Part shown: positions 35,008 through 42,554 of the stretch, in pieces | Layout of the letters: every line of letters starts with the position of its first letter | Numbering within the stretch: the stretch's first letter is position 1 | Source: Pyxidicoccus trucidator | GTDB taxonomy: Bacteria; Myxococcota; Myxococcia; Myxococcales; Myxococcaceae | Direction: 5' to 3' | DNA length: 64,000 nt | Assembly (NCBI RefSeq): GCF_010894435.1 | Contig: NZ_JAAIXZ010000003.1 | Span: 124,001 to 188,000, forward strand | The notes under the pieces: model-generated | Database searches by the model: none | What the model saw: only the letters and a program-made list of their open reading frames with translations | What the model was told of the DNA's origin: nothing | Program-made: the position numbers and the translations under genes

Positions 35008-36077
35008 GGCTGGCCCTCCTGGAAGCTGTAGGGCGTGGCGTCGCCGCGAGCCCGGGCCTTGGAGAAGGCGTCGTTGGCGATGCGCGCCTTGACGGCCTCG
35101 ACGTCCACTCCCGCGTAGCGGGCGTAGTTCTCGCCGAGAATCATCCGCTTCACCTCGGGCGTCACCTGCATGCCCGCCACGCTCACCAGGTCGTCCGGCA
35201 GCTGGAAGTCGTTCCAGAACTTCTGGAGCGCCGGCTCCGGGTGGCAGAACACCGTCCCCGAGCCCCACATGATTTTCGCCGGGCCCGCCCACTTGAGCAG
35301 CGCGGCCAGGGACTCGGCGAACCAGCGCTCGCGCTTCACGATGAGCGCGCCCGTGACTTCCAGATTCACATACACGTTGGGGAACAGCGACAGCTGCATC
35401 CCCGTCTCGTCCAGGAAGGCCATGCCGCCGTGGACGATTTCGAAGTTCAAATCAGGGAACGCGTCCGCCGCGCCGCCGATGTCGTCCACCTTGTAGGGCT
35501 CAATCGGCACCGCGCCCATCGGCAGTCCCTTGTGGACGGCGATGTTCTTGATGCCCAGCTTTTGCGCCCGCTCGAAGAGGGGGAAGGCGATGCTCGGGTC
35601 ATCCATGCGCCAGCCGGTGTGGCGGAACGAGTCCCCCAGCCACGCCGCGGGGTAGAGCTTCAGGCCGCTCGGCTTCAGCTCCTCGGCCTGCTTCTCCAAG
35701 TCTTCCAGCGCCGCGGTGCCGCGCAGCGGGTCCACGCCGGCATAGACGAGGAAGCGGTCCGGGTAGCGCCTCTTGATTTCGAGCGTCTTCTCATACGAGC
35801 AGAGCCCGTCCGTGTAGAGCGTCTGGAGCGGCAGCACGTGGTGCACGGCCAGGTCGATGCCGCTCTCCACGAAGAGGATGTGGGCCAGCTCCCGGACGGA
35901 CCAGTTCTTGAGGAAGAGCCTCTCCTCGGGAACGCGGTGCGAGTCTCCGGACAGGCCGCTGTGCAGGCCCCAGATGAGCTGGGCGAGCGACGCGGCATAC
36001 TTGCCGGCGCGGTAGTTGGACGGATGGAGGTTGTACGCGTGCGTTACCGCATCGATGACGAAGTTGCCGCCAATCAC
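35004..36077 (-). CDS. amidohydrolase-2 family metal-dependent hydrolase/decarboxylase
   Basis: A 357-residue TIM-barrel amidohydrolase (ACMSD/amidohydro_2 group). Metal-site candidates are the early DAVTHAYNLHP (no canonical HxH), AVHKGLPMGA with a His, and FEIVHGGMAFLD with the second His; WGSGTVFCHPEP near residue 275 is where the catalytic Asp usually lies. The N-terminal HxH is atypical, so activity is not certain. The last codons overlap the MIP18-like gene. Confidence 0.8.
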   Translation of the reverse strand: MIGGNFVIDAVTHAYNLHPSNYRAGKYAASLAQLIWGLHSGLSGDSHRVPEERLFLKNWSVRELAHILFVESGIDLAVHHVLPLQTLYTDGLCSYEKTLEIKRRYPDRFLVYAGVDPLRGTAALEDLEKQAEELKPSGLKLYPAAWLGDSFRHTGWRMDDPSIAFPLFERAQKLGIKNIAVHKGLPMGAVPIEPYKVDDIGGAADAFPDLNFEIVHGGMAFLDETGMQLSLFPNVYVNLEVTGALIVKRERWFAESLAALLKWAGPAKIMWGSGTVFCHPEPALQKFWNDFQLPDDLVSVAGMQVTPEVKRMILGENYARYAGVDVEAVKARIANDAFSKARARGDATPYSFQEGQP

Positions 36078-36119
36078 CAGGGCACTCCTTTGGAATGACT
36101 GTCCATTGCTGCTGGGAGC

Positions 36120-38105
36120 TCAGTGCGTGTCCAGCACTTCTCCCAGGAACTGATGAATCAACTGCACGTCGAAGGGCTTCTCCAGCTGTCGGTTGGGGAC
36201 TCCCTCGAGGAACTGGCGCGCGCGCGCGGTGTAGGAGCCGCCGGTGATGAAGATGAAGCGCCGTGAGAGCTCCGGTGAGGAGACCCGGATTTTCTCGTAG
36301 AGGTCCATCCCGGAGAGGCCGGGCATCATCAAGTCACAGAAGACGGCGTCGTAGGACTTGCCCGCGCTGAACGCCGCGAGGGCCTCCTCGCCGCTGCCCA
36401 TGAGGGTCACCTGGTGGCGCGGGCCGATGATGCGCGCGAGGGAGCGCCCCACGGGCGGCTCGTCGTCAATCACCAGCACCTGGCCCTTGCGCTCCGTGGG
36501 GGGCGCGGGTGCCGGGGCCACGGGGGTCGCCACGACGGGCTTCTCGGGGGCGGGGGGCAGGATGACTGTGAAGGTCGTCCCCCGGCCGACCTCGCTCTGG
36601 ACGGTGATGTCGCCGCCGAGGTTGCGGATGAGGCTGTGGCAGATGGCCAGCCCCAGCCCGGTGCCCTGGCCCACGGGCTTGGTGGTGAAGAACGGGTCGA
36701 AGATGCGCGGCAGCACGTTGGCGGGGATGCCACCGCCGGAGTCAGTCACCTCCACGGCCACGCACCCGGCCGGCGCGGGGTGGACGCGGACGGTGACGTG
36801 GTGGGCCTCGGAGTTGCCCTCGGGAATGGCCTGCGCGGCGTTCACCAGCAGGTTGAGGAAGACCTGCCCCAGCCGGCTCGCGTCGGCGTGGATGAGGGGC
36901 ACGGGCTCGTACTGCTTGATGAGCCGGGCGCGGTGGCGCAGCGCGCTGGAGGCCATGTTGATGGAGAAGTCGAGCGGCTCGCGCACGTCCACCGCCTCGA
37001 GCCGCTCCTCGTCCTGGCGGGAGATGAAGCGTAGGTCACGCACGATGTTGCGCACGCGCGAGGCGCCCTCCTGGGCCTCCTTGAGCAGGCCCTCCGTCTC
37101 GCGCAGGGTGGTGCTCCAGGCCACGGTGCCGGGGCCGTCAGGCACGGCCTCGGAGAGCGCGCCGCCGAGCCGGGCCAGGGCCTCCATGGCCGAGTCCAGG
37201 TTGGCCATGACGTAGGTGAGCGGGTTGTTGATTTCGTGGCCCACGCCGGCGGCCAGCGTGCCCGCCAGCACCATGCGGTCGTTCTGGAGGAGCTGCGTCT
37301 GGGCGCGCTTTCGCTCGGTGACGTCGCGGGACATCACCACGACGGACTTCTCGCCATCGAACTCGACGGGGAGCCCCACGCTCTCCGCGTCGTACCAGGT
37401 GCCGTCGCGGCGCAGGTAGCGAATCTCCTTCAGCGGGGCCAGCTCGCCGCTGACGGCGTCACGGACGCGCTGCCGGACGACGTCCAGGTCATCCGGATGG
37501 ACGATGGACCAGATGGGCTGGCCGATCAGCTCGCTCGCGTCGTCGTAGCCCAGCGCCTTGAGGAGGGTGGGGTTGGCGTAGACGAAGCGCGAGTTGCTGT
37601 GGACGAAGATGCCCTCGGGCGCGGTGTCGATGAGCCTGCGGAAGTTCTGCTCCGAGCGCTGGAGGGCCTGCTCGACAGTGGGGGTCGGCAGGCGGACGGC
37701 GCAGTAGAACTCGTCCGCATCGGGGGCGGCGGCCACGGCCCAGAAAAAGGGCTTCCAGGTGCCGTCCTGCCCGCGCCACCGGAAGGTGAAGTCGCTGTGT
37801 CCTCCCGGGCCCGCCAGCGCCTTCAGCTGGGCGTCCACCAGCGGCAGGTCCTCGGGGTGTACGAAGTCACGAAAAGCCGAGTGCCGCGTCGCTTCGAGGG
37901 GCCAGCCCACCAGGCGGCACCAGGCGGCGTTGGCCTGGCGAATCTGCCCGTCCACGCTCAGGACGACGAGGGCCTCGGGGGCGAGCTCGAAGAAGCGGTG
38001 CGCCCAATGCTCTATCAACATACTTCCCTTGGGGGGGCCGGGCGTCGCCTGGACCGGCGGGAGGGAGGGCCGGTTCAGGGCAGGCGAGGTGTTCTGGGGT
38101 GCCAT
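36120..38105 (-). CDS. hybrid sensor histidine kinase (PAS-PAS-HisKA-HATPase-REC)
   Basis: A 661-residue cytoplasmic hybrid kinase. Two PAS domains (about 33-140 and 150-265) precede a HisKA with H290 in AAGVGHEINNPLTYVM. The ATPase N box is FLNLLVNAAQAI (about 416-427), followed by DSGGGIP and GTGLGLAI. A C-terminal receiver has D591 in VFCDLMMPGLSG, preceded by the acidic pair in VLVIDDEPP. There is no membrane span, so it senses an internal signal through PAS. It has no adjacent output regulator. All key residues are present. The start ATG at 38105 follows a region with an inverted repeat at 38116. Confidence 0.95.
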   Translation of the reverse strand: MAPQNTSPALNRPSLPPVQATPGPPKGSMLIEHWAHRFFELAPEALVVLSVDGQIRQANAAWCRLVGWPLEATRHSAFRDFVHPEDLPLVDAQLKALAGPGGHSDFTFRWRGQDGTWKPFFWAVAAAPDADEFYCAVRLPTPTVEQALQRSEQNFRRLIDTAPEGIFVHSNSRFVYANPTLLKALGYDDASELIGQPIWSIVHPDDLDVVRQRVRDAVSGELAPLKEIRYLRRDGTWYDAESVGLPVEFDGEKSVVVMSRDVTERKRAQTQLLQNDRMVLAGTLAAGVGHEINNPLTYVMANLDSAMEALARLGGALSEAVPDGPGTVAWSTTLRETEGLLKEAQEGASRVRNIVRDLRFISRQDEERLEAVDVREPLDFSINMASSALRHRARLIKQYEPVPLIHADASRLGQVFLNLLVNAAQAIPEGNSEAHHVTVRVHPAPAGCVAVEVTDSGGGIPANVLPRIFDPFFTTKPVGQGTGLGLAICHSLIRNLGGDITVQSEVGRGTTFTVILPPAPEKPVVATPVAPAPAPPTERKGQVLVIDDEPPVGRSLARIIGPRHQVTLMGSGEEALAAFSAGKSYDAVFCDLMMPGLSGMDLYEKIRVSSPELSRRFIFITGGSYTARARQFLEGVPNRQLEKPFDVQLIHQFLGEVLDTH

Positions 38106-38115
38106 CTGTCCTTTT

Positions 38116-38155
38116 CAGGACATAGACACCATTTCAGGAAGAATTGCATGTCCTG
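38116..38155. promoter_or_regulatory. 8-bp inverted repeat upstream of the hybrid kinase gene
   Basis: CAGGACAT (38116-38123) and ATGTCCTG (38148-38155) form perfect arms around 24 bases in the leader of the kinase gene, ending 10 bp before its start codon. The stretch is AT-richer than its surroundings. It may be an operator or part of the promoter. Confidence 0.4.
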
Positions 38156-38447
38156 AATTCATGGCGCCACTGTCGAGCGGGGCTGTGTGTCGGGGAGCGT
38201 CCGCGCACCACATGGACAGACTGCGGGAAAGCCGCACGGAGAGTCGTAGTGATGAGACACCTGCGAGCCCACTGAAACGCGTGGGGATGTGGAAAGCCCT
38301 GACGTCTAGGGATGCTAGCGCGCCGCGCCGGCGGTCTGGCGAAGGTTGCCTTGGCGCACATGCGTGGGCACGGTGGCAGGAGAGGCCCGCGGGTGGTGGT
38401 GGCCCGTGCCCACGGAATCGGTCTCCGTGAGGCGCTGAGGCGCGCGC
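38156..38447. other. gene-free leader of the kinase gene, with a hairpin after the methyltransferase gene
   Basis: The gene-free gap runs from 38106 to 38447. Beside the inverted repeat at 38116, it holds an 11-bp perfect inverted repeat, CGTGGGCACGG (38363-38373) and CCGTGCCCACG (38404-38414), with a 30-base loop, about 35 bp past the methyltransferase stop on the minus strand. It could end that operon, though no T-run follows. Frames open on either strand look non-coding. Confidence 0.45.
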
Positions 38448-39191
38448 TCAGGGCTCGCGGAGGCGCAGCAGGTAGAACACGTAGCCGTAGCTATCGCCGT
38501 GGCGGCGGAAAAGGTCGGTTTCCCCCTCGGCAGCCGCGAAGGCCTCACGCAACTCCGCGTCCGCCGAGGGACGCAGGCGCTCGAGGCGCTCAAGCAGTGG
38601 CGAGTAGTAGTCGTCCCACCAGGCGGAGTGGGGCAGGGCGAAGGTTTCGACCACCTCGTAGCCCTCGGCCTCCGCGCTGGAGCGGTTCTCCGGGATATTG
38701 GCCATGGTGGGGTAGCCCTCGGCCCAGAAGCGGACGGCCTCGGCGGGGCGCGCGTCGGTGAGCCAGGTGCACTCGGTGACGGCGACCTGTCCGCCTCGCG
38801 CGAGCAGCGGGCGCCAGCGGCGCAGGCCCGGGCCGAAGCCAAGGTGGTAGATGGCGCCCTCGGACCAGAGCAGGTCCACCGAGCCGGCGGGAAGGTCCAG
38901 CGCGCCCATGTCCGCCTGTCGCGTCTCGATGAGCGCGTCCAGGTGCCGCGCACGGGCCTCGCGTTCGAGCTGGTCGAGATAGGGACGGTGCAGGTCCACC
39001 GCGAGAATGCGCGTGCGCAATGCCTCCGCGAGCACGAGTGTCTGTCTTCCGGTGCCGCACCCCAGGTCCACCACGCGCGGCGCGGAAGGCAGTGCCGTGA
39101 GTCGCTTCAAGGCTTCACGGGTGCAGGCGTCACTGCCGGGCCCGAGCCGGGGCAAGTCACTGTAGAGAGTGAAGAAGGCTTCGGAGCTCAT
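38448..39191 (-). CDS. class I SAM-dependent methyltransferase
   Basis: A 247-residue methyltransferase. Motif I is APRVVDLGCGTGRQTLVLAE (about residues 38-57), the acidic ribose contact follows in ILAVDLHRPYL, and post-motif segments are QADMGALDLPAGSVDLLWSEG and LARGGQVAVTE. The C-terminal part is helical with DDYYSPLLERLERL. No DNA-methylase NPPY/DPPY motif is present, so a small-molecule substrate is more likely. ATG 39191 overlaps the HipA stop by four bases (ATGA). This overlap and the next suggest one operon DUF262-HipA-methyltransferase. Confidence 0.9.
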   Translation of the reverse strand: MSSEAFFTLYSDLPRLGPGSDACTREALKRLTALPSAPRVVDLGCGTGRQTLVLAEALRTRILAVDLHRPYLDQLEREARARHLDALIETRQADMGALDLPAGSVDLLWSEGAIYHLGFGPGLRRWRPLLARGGQVAVTECTWLTDARPAEAVRFWAEGYPTMANIPENRSSAEAEGYEVVETFALPHSAWWDDYYSPLLERLERLRPSADAELREAFAAAEGETDLFRRHGDSYGYVFYLLRLREP

Positions 39192-40420
39192 GGCTTGCCC
39201 TTGAGGAGAGGCACCCGCTTCCAGTGGGCCTCGATGCGCTGACGGCTCTCCGCGGAGAGGGGGAGGTCGGGGTGGAGGGACGACCACGTGTCGAGCGTGG
39301 CGCTTACCGCGGCCTTCACGACGGGCAGCACGTCATCGGGGGACAGCTCCAGCTTCCGGGCGAGCCGCTCGAAGCTGTCGAGGGACACATCCTCGAAGCG
39401 CTTGGACTTCGCGAGGTTCAACGCGAGCGTGTCCCCGGTCATGTACTGGATGGTGGAGACCAGGTCGTACGCGGGGGACAGCGCCGCGTGTGTGCCGTCG
39501 GGGTAGAGCAGCGACCAGTTCTTGTGGTGCGCGTCGCCGTTGCCGATGGCGGTGATGAACACGAGGCGGCGCAGGAACTCGTGCAGCGCATCCAGACCCG
39601 CGACCTTGAGGATGACGTTGGCGACGGTCTCGTAGTTGTACTTCTTGTACTTCTCGTCCGAGTACAGCCCGAGCACCTGGGCCATGTCCTCCATGTGGAT
39701 GCGCCGGCCGGGCTCGGGACGGTCGAAGCGGCGGATGGCATAGGCCAGGTCCTCGCGGAGGGTGATTCCCGCGGGGAGCCCCTCGACGTCGGCGACCTTG
39801 ACCAGCGTCACCTCCGGCACGGCGATGCCCGCGGCGCGGGCCCAGGTCATCATGGAGAATTCATTCTCCGGGACATGGTCGTAGCGGTTGTCCGGGAGCT
39901 TGACGATCCAGTCGCCCCCACGGCCCGCCGAGGGGAGCGTCATTCCCCGGTCCTTGCGCAGCATGGAGAACTTGAGCTGCACACCCGCGAGCGAGAAGCG
40001 GAGGGGCTCCTGTTCCTGGTCAGTGCTGGCGGGCCGGGGCTCCTCGATGGGCCCTGGCTCACCGAGGGACAGCACTCCAGAGGGACGGACGACGATGGCA
40101 CCGGGGAGGTCTTCACCGAGCCGGGCGATGAGGAAGAACTCGCGCTGGCGGGACACCTGCTCCCGCTCGGCGATGAGCTCGCGCAGGGGGCCTTCCGGCA
40201 GGAGGTTGGAGAAGAAGTGCGGCAGCCGCATCCGGCTGACGTGACGGCGGGTGAGGTCGTCCTCGAAAGACTGGCTCAGCACGGGGCGCGGATGGCGCTG
40301 CCGGTATTCCTCCGAGATGATGAACTCGATGCGCTCGTCCGCGAGCAGCGTCAGCGTACCGACGTGGAGGTCACCGAGGCGGACGTCGAGAACTCCGGCC
40401 ATGGTGCTCGCGGGTTCCAA
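39188..40420 (-). CDS. HipA-family kinase toxin without an adjacent HipB
   Basis: A 410-residue HipA-type Ser/Thr kinase. The N-terminal subdomain (about 8-110, LDVRLGDLHVGTLTLL) precedes the kinase core: the SLAGVQLKFSML loop (about 143-154), K174 in WIVKLP, PENEFSMMTWARAAGI, AIRRFDR, the catalytic D296 in GNGDAHHKNWSLLYPDG and D319 in SPAYDLVSTI. HipA proteins block translation by phosphorylating GltX and normally pair with the repressor HipB; no HTH partner is next to it. I chose TTG 40420 because GGAGG lies 6-7 bp before it; ATG 40402 is the alternative. The DUF262 stop is 1 bp upstream. Confidence 0.9.
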   Translation of the reverse strand: MEPASTMAGVLDVRLGDLHVGTLTLLADERIEFIISEEYRQRHPRPVLSQSFEDDLTRRHVSRMRLPHFFSNLLPEGPLRELIAEREQVSRQREFFLIARLGEDLPGAIVVRPSGVLSLGEPGPIEEPRPASTDQEQEPLRFSLAGVQLKFSMLRKDRGMTLPSAGRGGDWIVKLPDNRYDHVPENEFSMMTWARAAGIAVPEVTLVKVADVEGLPAGITLREDLAYAIRRFDRPEPGRRIHMEDMAQVLGLYSDEKYKKYNYETVANVILKVAGLDALHEFLRRLVFITAIGNGDAHHKNWSLLYPDGTHAALSPAYDLVSTIQYMTGDTLALNLAKSKRFEDVSLDSFERLARKLELSPDDVLPVVKAAVSATLDTWSSLHPDLPLSAESRQRIEAHWKRVPLLKGKP

Positions 40421-40421
40421 G

Positions 40422-42077
40422 TCAGTCCTCCTCGTCGTCGACGATGAGCGATTGGAGCGAGGGGCGGTCTGATTCGTCCCAGCGAGTGCGTGCTTTCAGG
40501 AACCTGATGGTCAGGTCGTTCAGCGCGAGCGTTCTCTGCTTCAAGAACTCCACGTGCTCGCCGCCTTGTAGAAGCGCTAACCCTGTTGGGAGAATGGCAT
40601 GGCTCTCAAGAGCCTCGGACGCAGCATGCCCCGGTGTGACGAGGACTTCGAAGAGGCTCCTGTCTGATAGCGGCGGATGGAAGAGCCTGTTCGCCACGAT
40701 CCACATCAGACTGCGCACGCTCAGCGTCAGTCGTGACAGTGACTTGGGAGTGACGATGGGGCGGAACGCCACGGGCCCCAGTTCGTCGACCAGGGACGCC
40801 ACATCTAGCGGTGTGCCGGTAAGCAGGTGCCGAGGGCGCAGTGAGAGCAAGGCATTCGCTTCGAGCCGGCTGACCGGCTCTTCAAGATTGAAGTGCCTGA
40901 TGCGCGAGTTGGGCATGCCCCAGTTGGGGTTTGGTGCAGGAAGGTCGGCAAGCAGTGCCTGGACCGCTTGCTCCTCATCAACTTGGAGGCAGGCCAGAAG
41001 CTCTTTCGGCTCCGAAAGCCAGGCGGTGAGGTCCATGAGGGTGCCGGCAACAGCTCGCCGCCAGAGCCAGCGTGACAGCAATTCCCGAGAGCGTGGGGAC
41101 GGTTCCGGGTGCAGGTAGAAGAACCGTACAAGGACGTGGAGAGAGAACGGCTTGGGCAGAAGCCTGAGGTGGGCGAGGCCCGCATCGCGCTTCAGGAAGA
41201 TGATGGTGTCCCTCAAGGCCCGCTGGGTTGCCTGAAGGGTTTCCGAGAGGTCGTCTTCTTCCCTGAGCTGGCGCTGAAAGCTCTGGGTGAAGTCGAGCCC
41301 CCGCACGGCGAGAACCAACTCAAGCAGGGTGGACTCATCCAGGGTTCCAAAGCTCAGCGCCTTCAGGTCTTCGGCAAGCGCCCCGAGACTGGCGGGCCGT
41401 GAGCCCGCGACTCCTCCATAGAGCGCATTGAAGACCTCGGTCTCGATGAGAGGGTTTCCCGCCGTGTTCAGCCGCTTGAAGATGATGCGGAGTGTCTTCT
41501 CCTCCGCCGCCTCGACGACATAGGCCGGCACCTGATACTCGCGGATGGCCTTCCCGAAGCGGATGGCCCGTCGTGTGTGCTCCAGGTGCTGTGCGCGCCC
41601 GGGATAGCGGTTCAGCCACTCCAGCAGCAGCTCACTGTCCAGCACGACCCGCAGGGGCAGCCAGTGTTGCGGCGGAGTCGCGTCGCTGGCGGAGGAGACG
41701 ACCTCTTCCGTCTCCAGGTCGAAGAAGAGGCTGAAGTCATCACGTTCCCCGTCCTCGGGATGGAGCAGCACGCCCGTCAGCGCGGTGATGCGCTGCTGTC
41801 CGTCCACCACCCAGAGCGCCTGGCTCGTCGAGGGCGCGTCGATGCGCACCGGACCCAAAGTGACGCTCGCGGCGGGCGCCTCGCGCTTCCAGAAGAGCAG
41901 CGTGCCAATGGGATATCCCCGGTACACGCTGTCGAACAGGTCGCGTACATCCTCGGCCGTCCAGCGCAGCGGGCGCTGGAACTCGGGGATGCGCACCTCT
42001 CCACGCCGGACACTGTCCAACAGGTCCTCGATGCTGAAGGCCGTCGCTTGGGGCCGCCGGGTCAGGGTCGCGGGCAT
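40422..42077 (-). CDS. DUF262-domain protein (GmrSD N-terminal-like, DGQQR motif)
   Basis: A 551-residue protein. The N-terminal DUF262 (ParB/Srx-like fold) spans about 15-230 with FQRPLRWTAEDVRDLFDSVY, GTLLFWKRE and the signature VVDGQQRITAL (D92-R96), where GmrSD-type enzymes bind nucleotide. FKRLNTAGNPLIETEVFNAL is another family motif. The C-terminal half is helical and lacks the HNH (DUF1524) nuclease of full GmrSD, so it is not a complete type IV restriction enzyme. The region reads less GC-rich than its neighbours, a sign of transfer. It heads the operon with HipA and the methyltransferase. Confidence 0.85.
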   Translation of the reverse strand: MPATLTRRPQATAFSIEDLLDSVRRGEVRIPEFQRPLRWTAEDVRDLFDSVYRGYPIGTLLFWKREAPAASVTLGPVRIDAPSTSQALWVVDGQQRITALTGVLLHPEDGERDDFSLFFDLETEEVVSSASDATPPQHWLPLRVVLDSELLLEWLNRYPGRAQHLEHTRRAIRFGKAIREYQVPAYVVEAAEEKTLRIIFKRLNTAGNPLIETEVFNALYGGVAGSRPASLGALAEDLKALSFGTLDESTLLELVLAVRGLDFTQSFQRQLREEDDLSETLQATQRALRDTIIFLKRDAGLAHLRLLPKPFSLHVLVRFFYLHPEPSPRSRELLSRWLWRRAVAGTLMDLTAWLSEPKELLACLQVDEEQAVQALLADLPAPNPNWGMPNSRIRHFNLEEPVSRLEANALLSLRPRHLLTGTPLDVASLVDELGPVAFRPIVTPKSLSRLTLSVRSLMWIVANRLFHPPLSDRSLFEVLVTPGHAASEALESHAILPTGLALLQGGEHVEFLKQRTLALNDLTIRFLKARTRWDESDRPSLQSLIVDDEED

Positions 42078-42554
42078 GGCTTACCTATGGACGGGCTGTA
42101 ACACGGCCCCGGACAGCGCTCCGCTTTCAGGTCTCCCCTCATCCATAGGGTCCAGAGTCTCTTTTGAACCCCCTGGGAGTGGGGCTCGGCGAACACTGTT
42201 AGTGTAAAGTTGCGTCCATTTGGAACCGTGAATGTTTGTTTGTGTGCTCGGAGGGGAAGGGTGCTTGACGGTCGCTTGAAGGGCCTTCAGAGTGCCTCCC
42301 ACGTTTCCTCTTCGGAGTGAGACGCGGCGGCGGTGAATGCCTCCCCCAAAAGCGTCACCGCCGTGGAAGTCCCAGTTGAGCCCCGCGCGCCGCGTTCCCC
42401 CTCTCGGCGCGCGGTGGCCCCTGGGATTTCTCCCCACCTCCTCGCACCCACGCCCTACGAGCAACCGTCCTCCGCGCGCCTCATGCGCGTCGTCCATCGC
42501 GCTTGCGAGCACCGGGTGACTTGCGGAGAGTGGGCGCCTCCCTCGGAGGACCCC
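42078..42554. other. divergent intergenic region between DUF262 operon and M28 peptidase gene
   Basis: About 477 bp between divergent starts. It is partly AT-richer (GTGAATGTTTGTTTGTGTG near 42228-42246) and contains a 13-bp palindrome at 42193. The peptidase reading frame is open from 42333, but its signal peptide begins at 42555, so I leave the earlier part as leader. I see no RNA gene. Confidence 0.5.
42193..42205. promoter_or_regulatory. palindrome ACACT-GTT-AGTGT, possible operator
   Basis: A perfect 5-bp inverted repeat with a 3-base centre, in AT-rich sequence 115 bp before the DUF262 start and in the divergent gap. It could be the operator that a missing HipB-type repressor would use, or a site for the peptidase promoter. 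It is short, so chance is not excluded. Confidence 0.35.

Noticed and set aside
42333-42554. Upstream extension of the peptidase reading frame
   Set aside because: A signal peptide and a good ribosome site start at 42555; the earlier stretch is Pro/Arg-rich and looks like leader.
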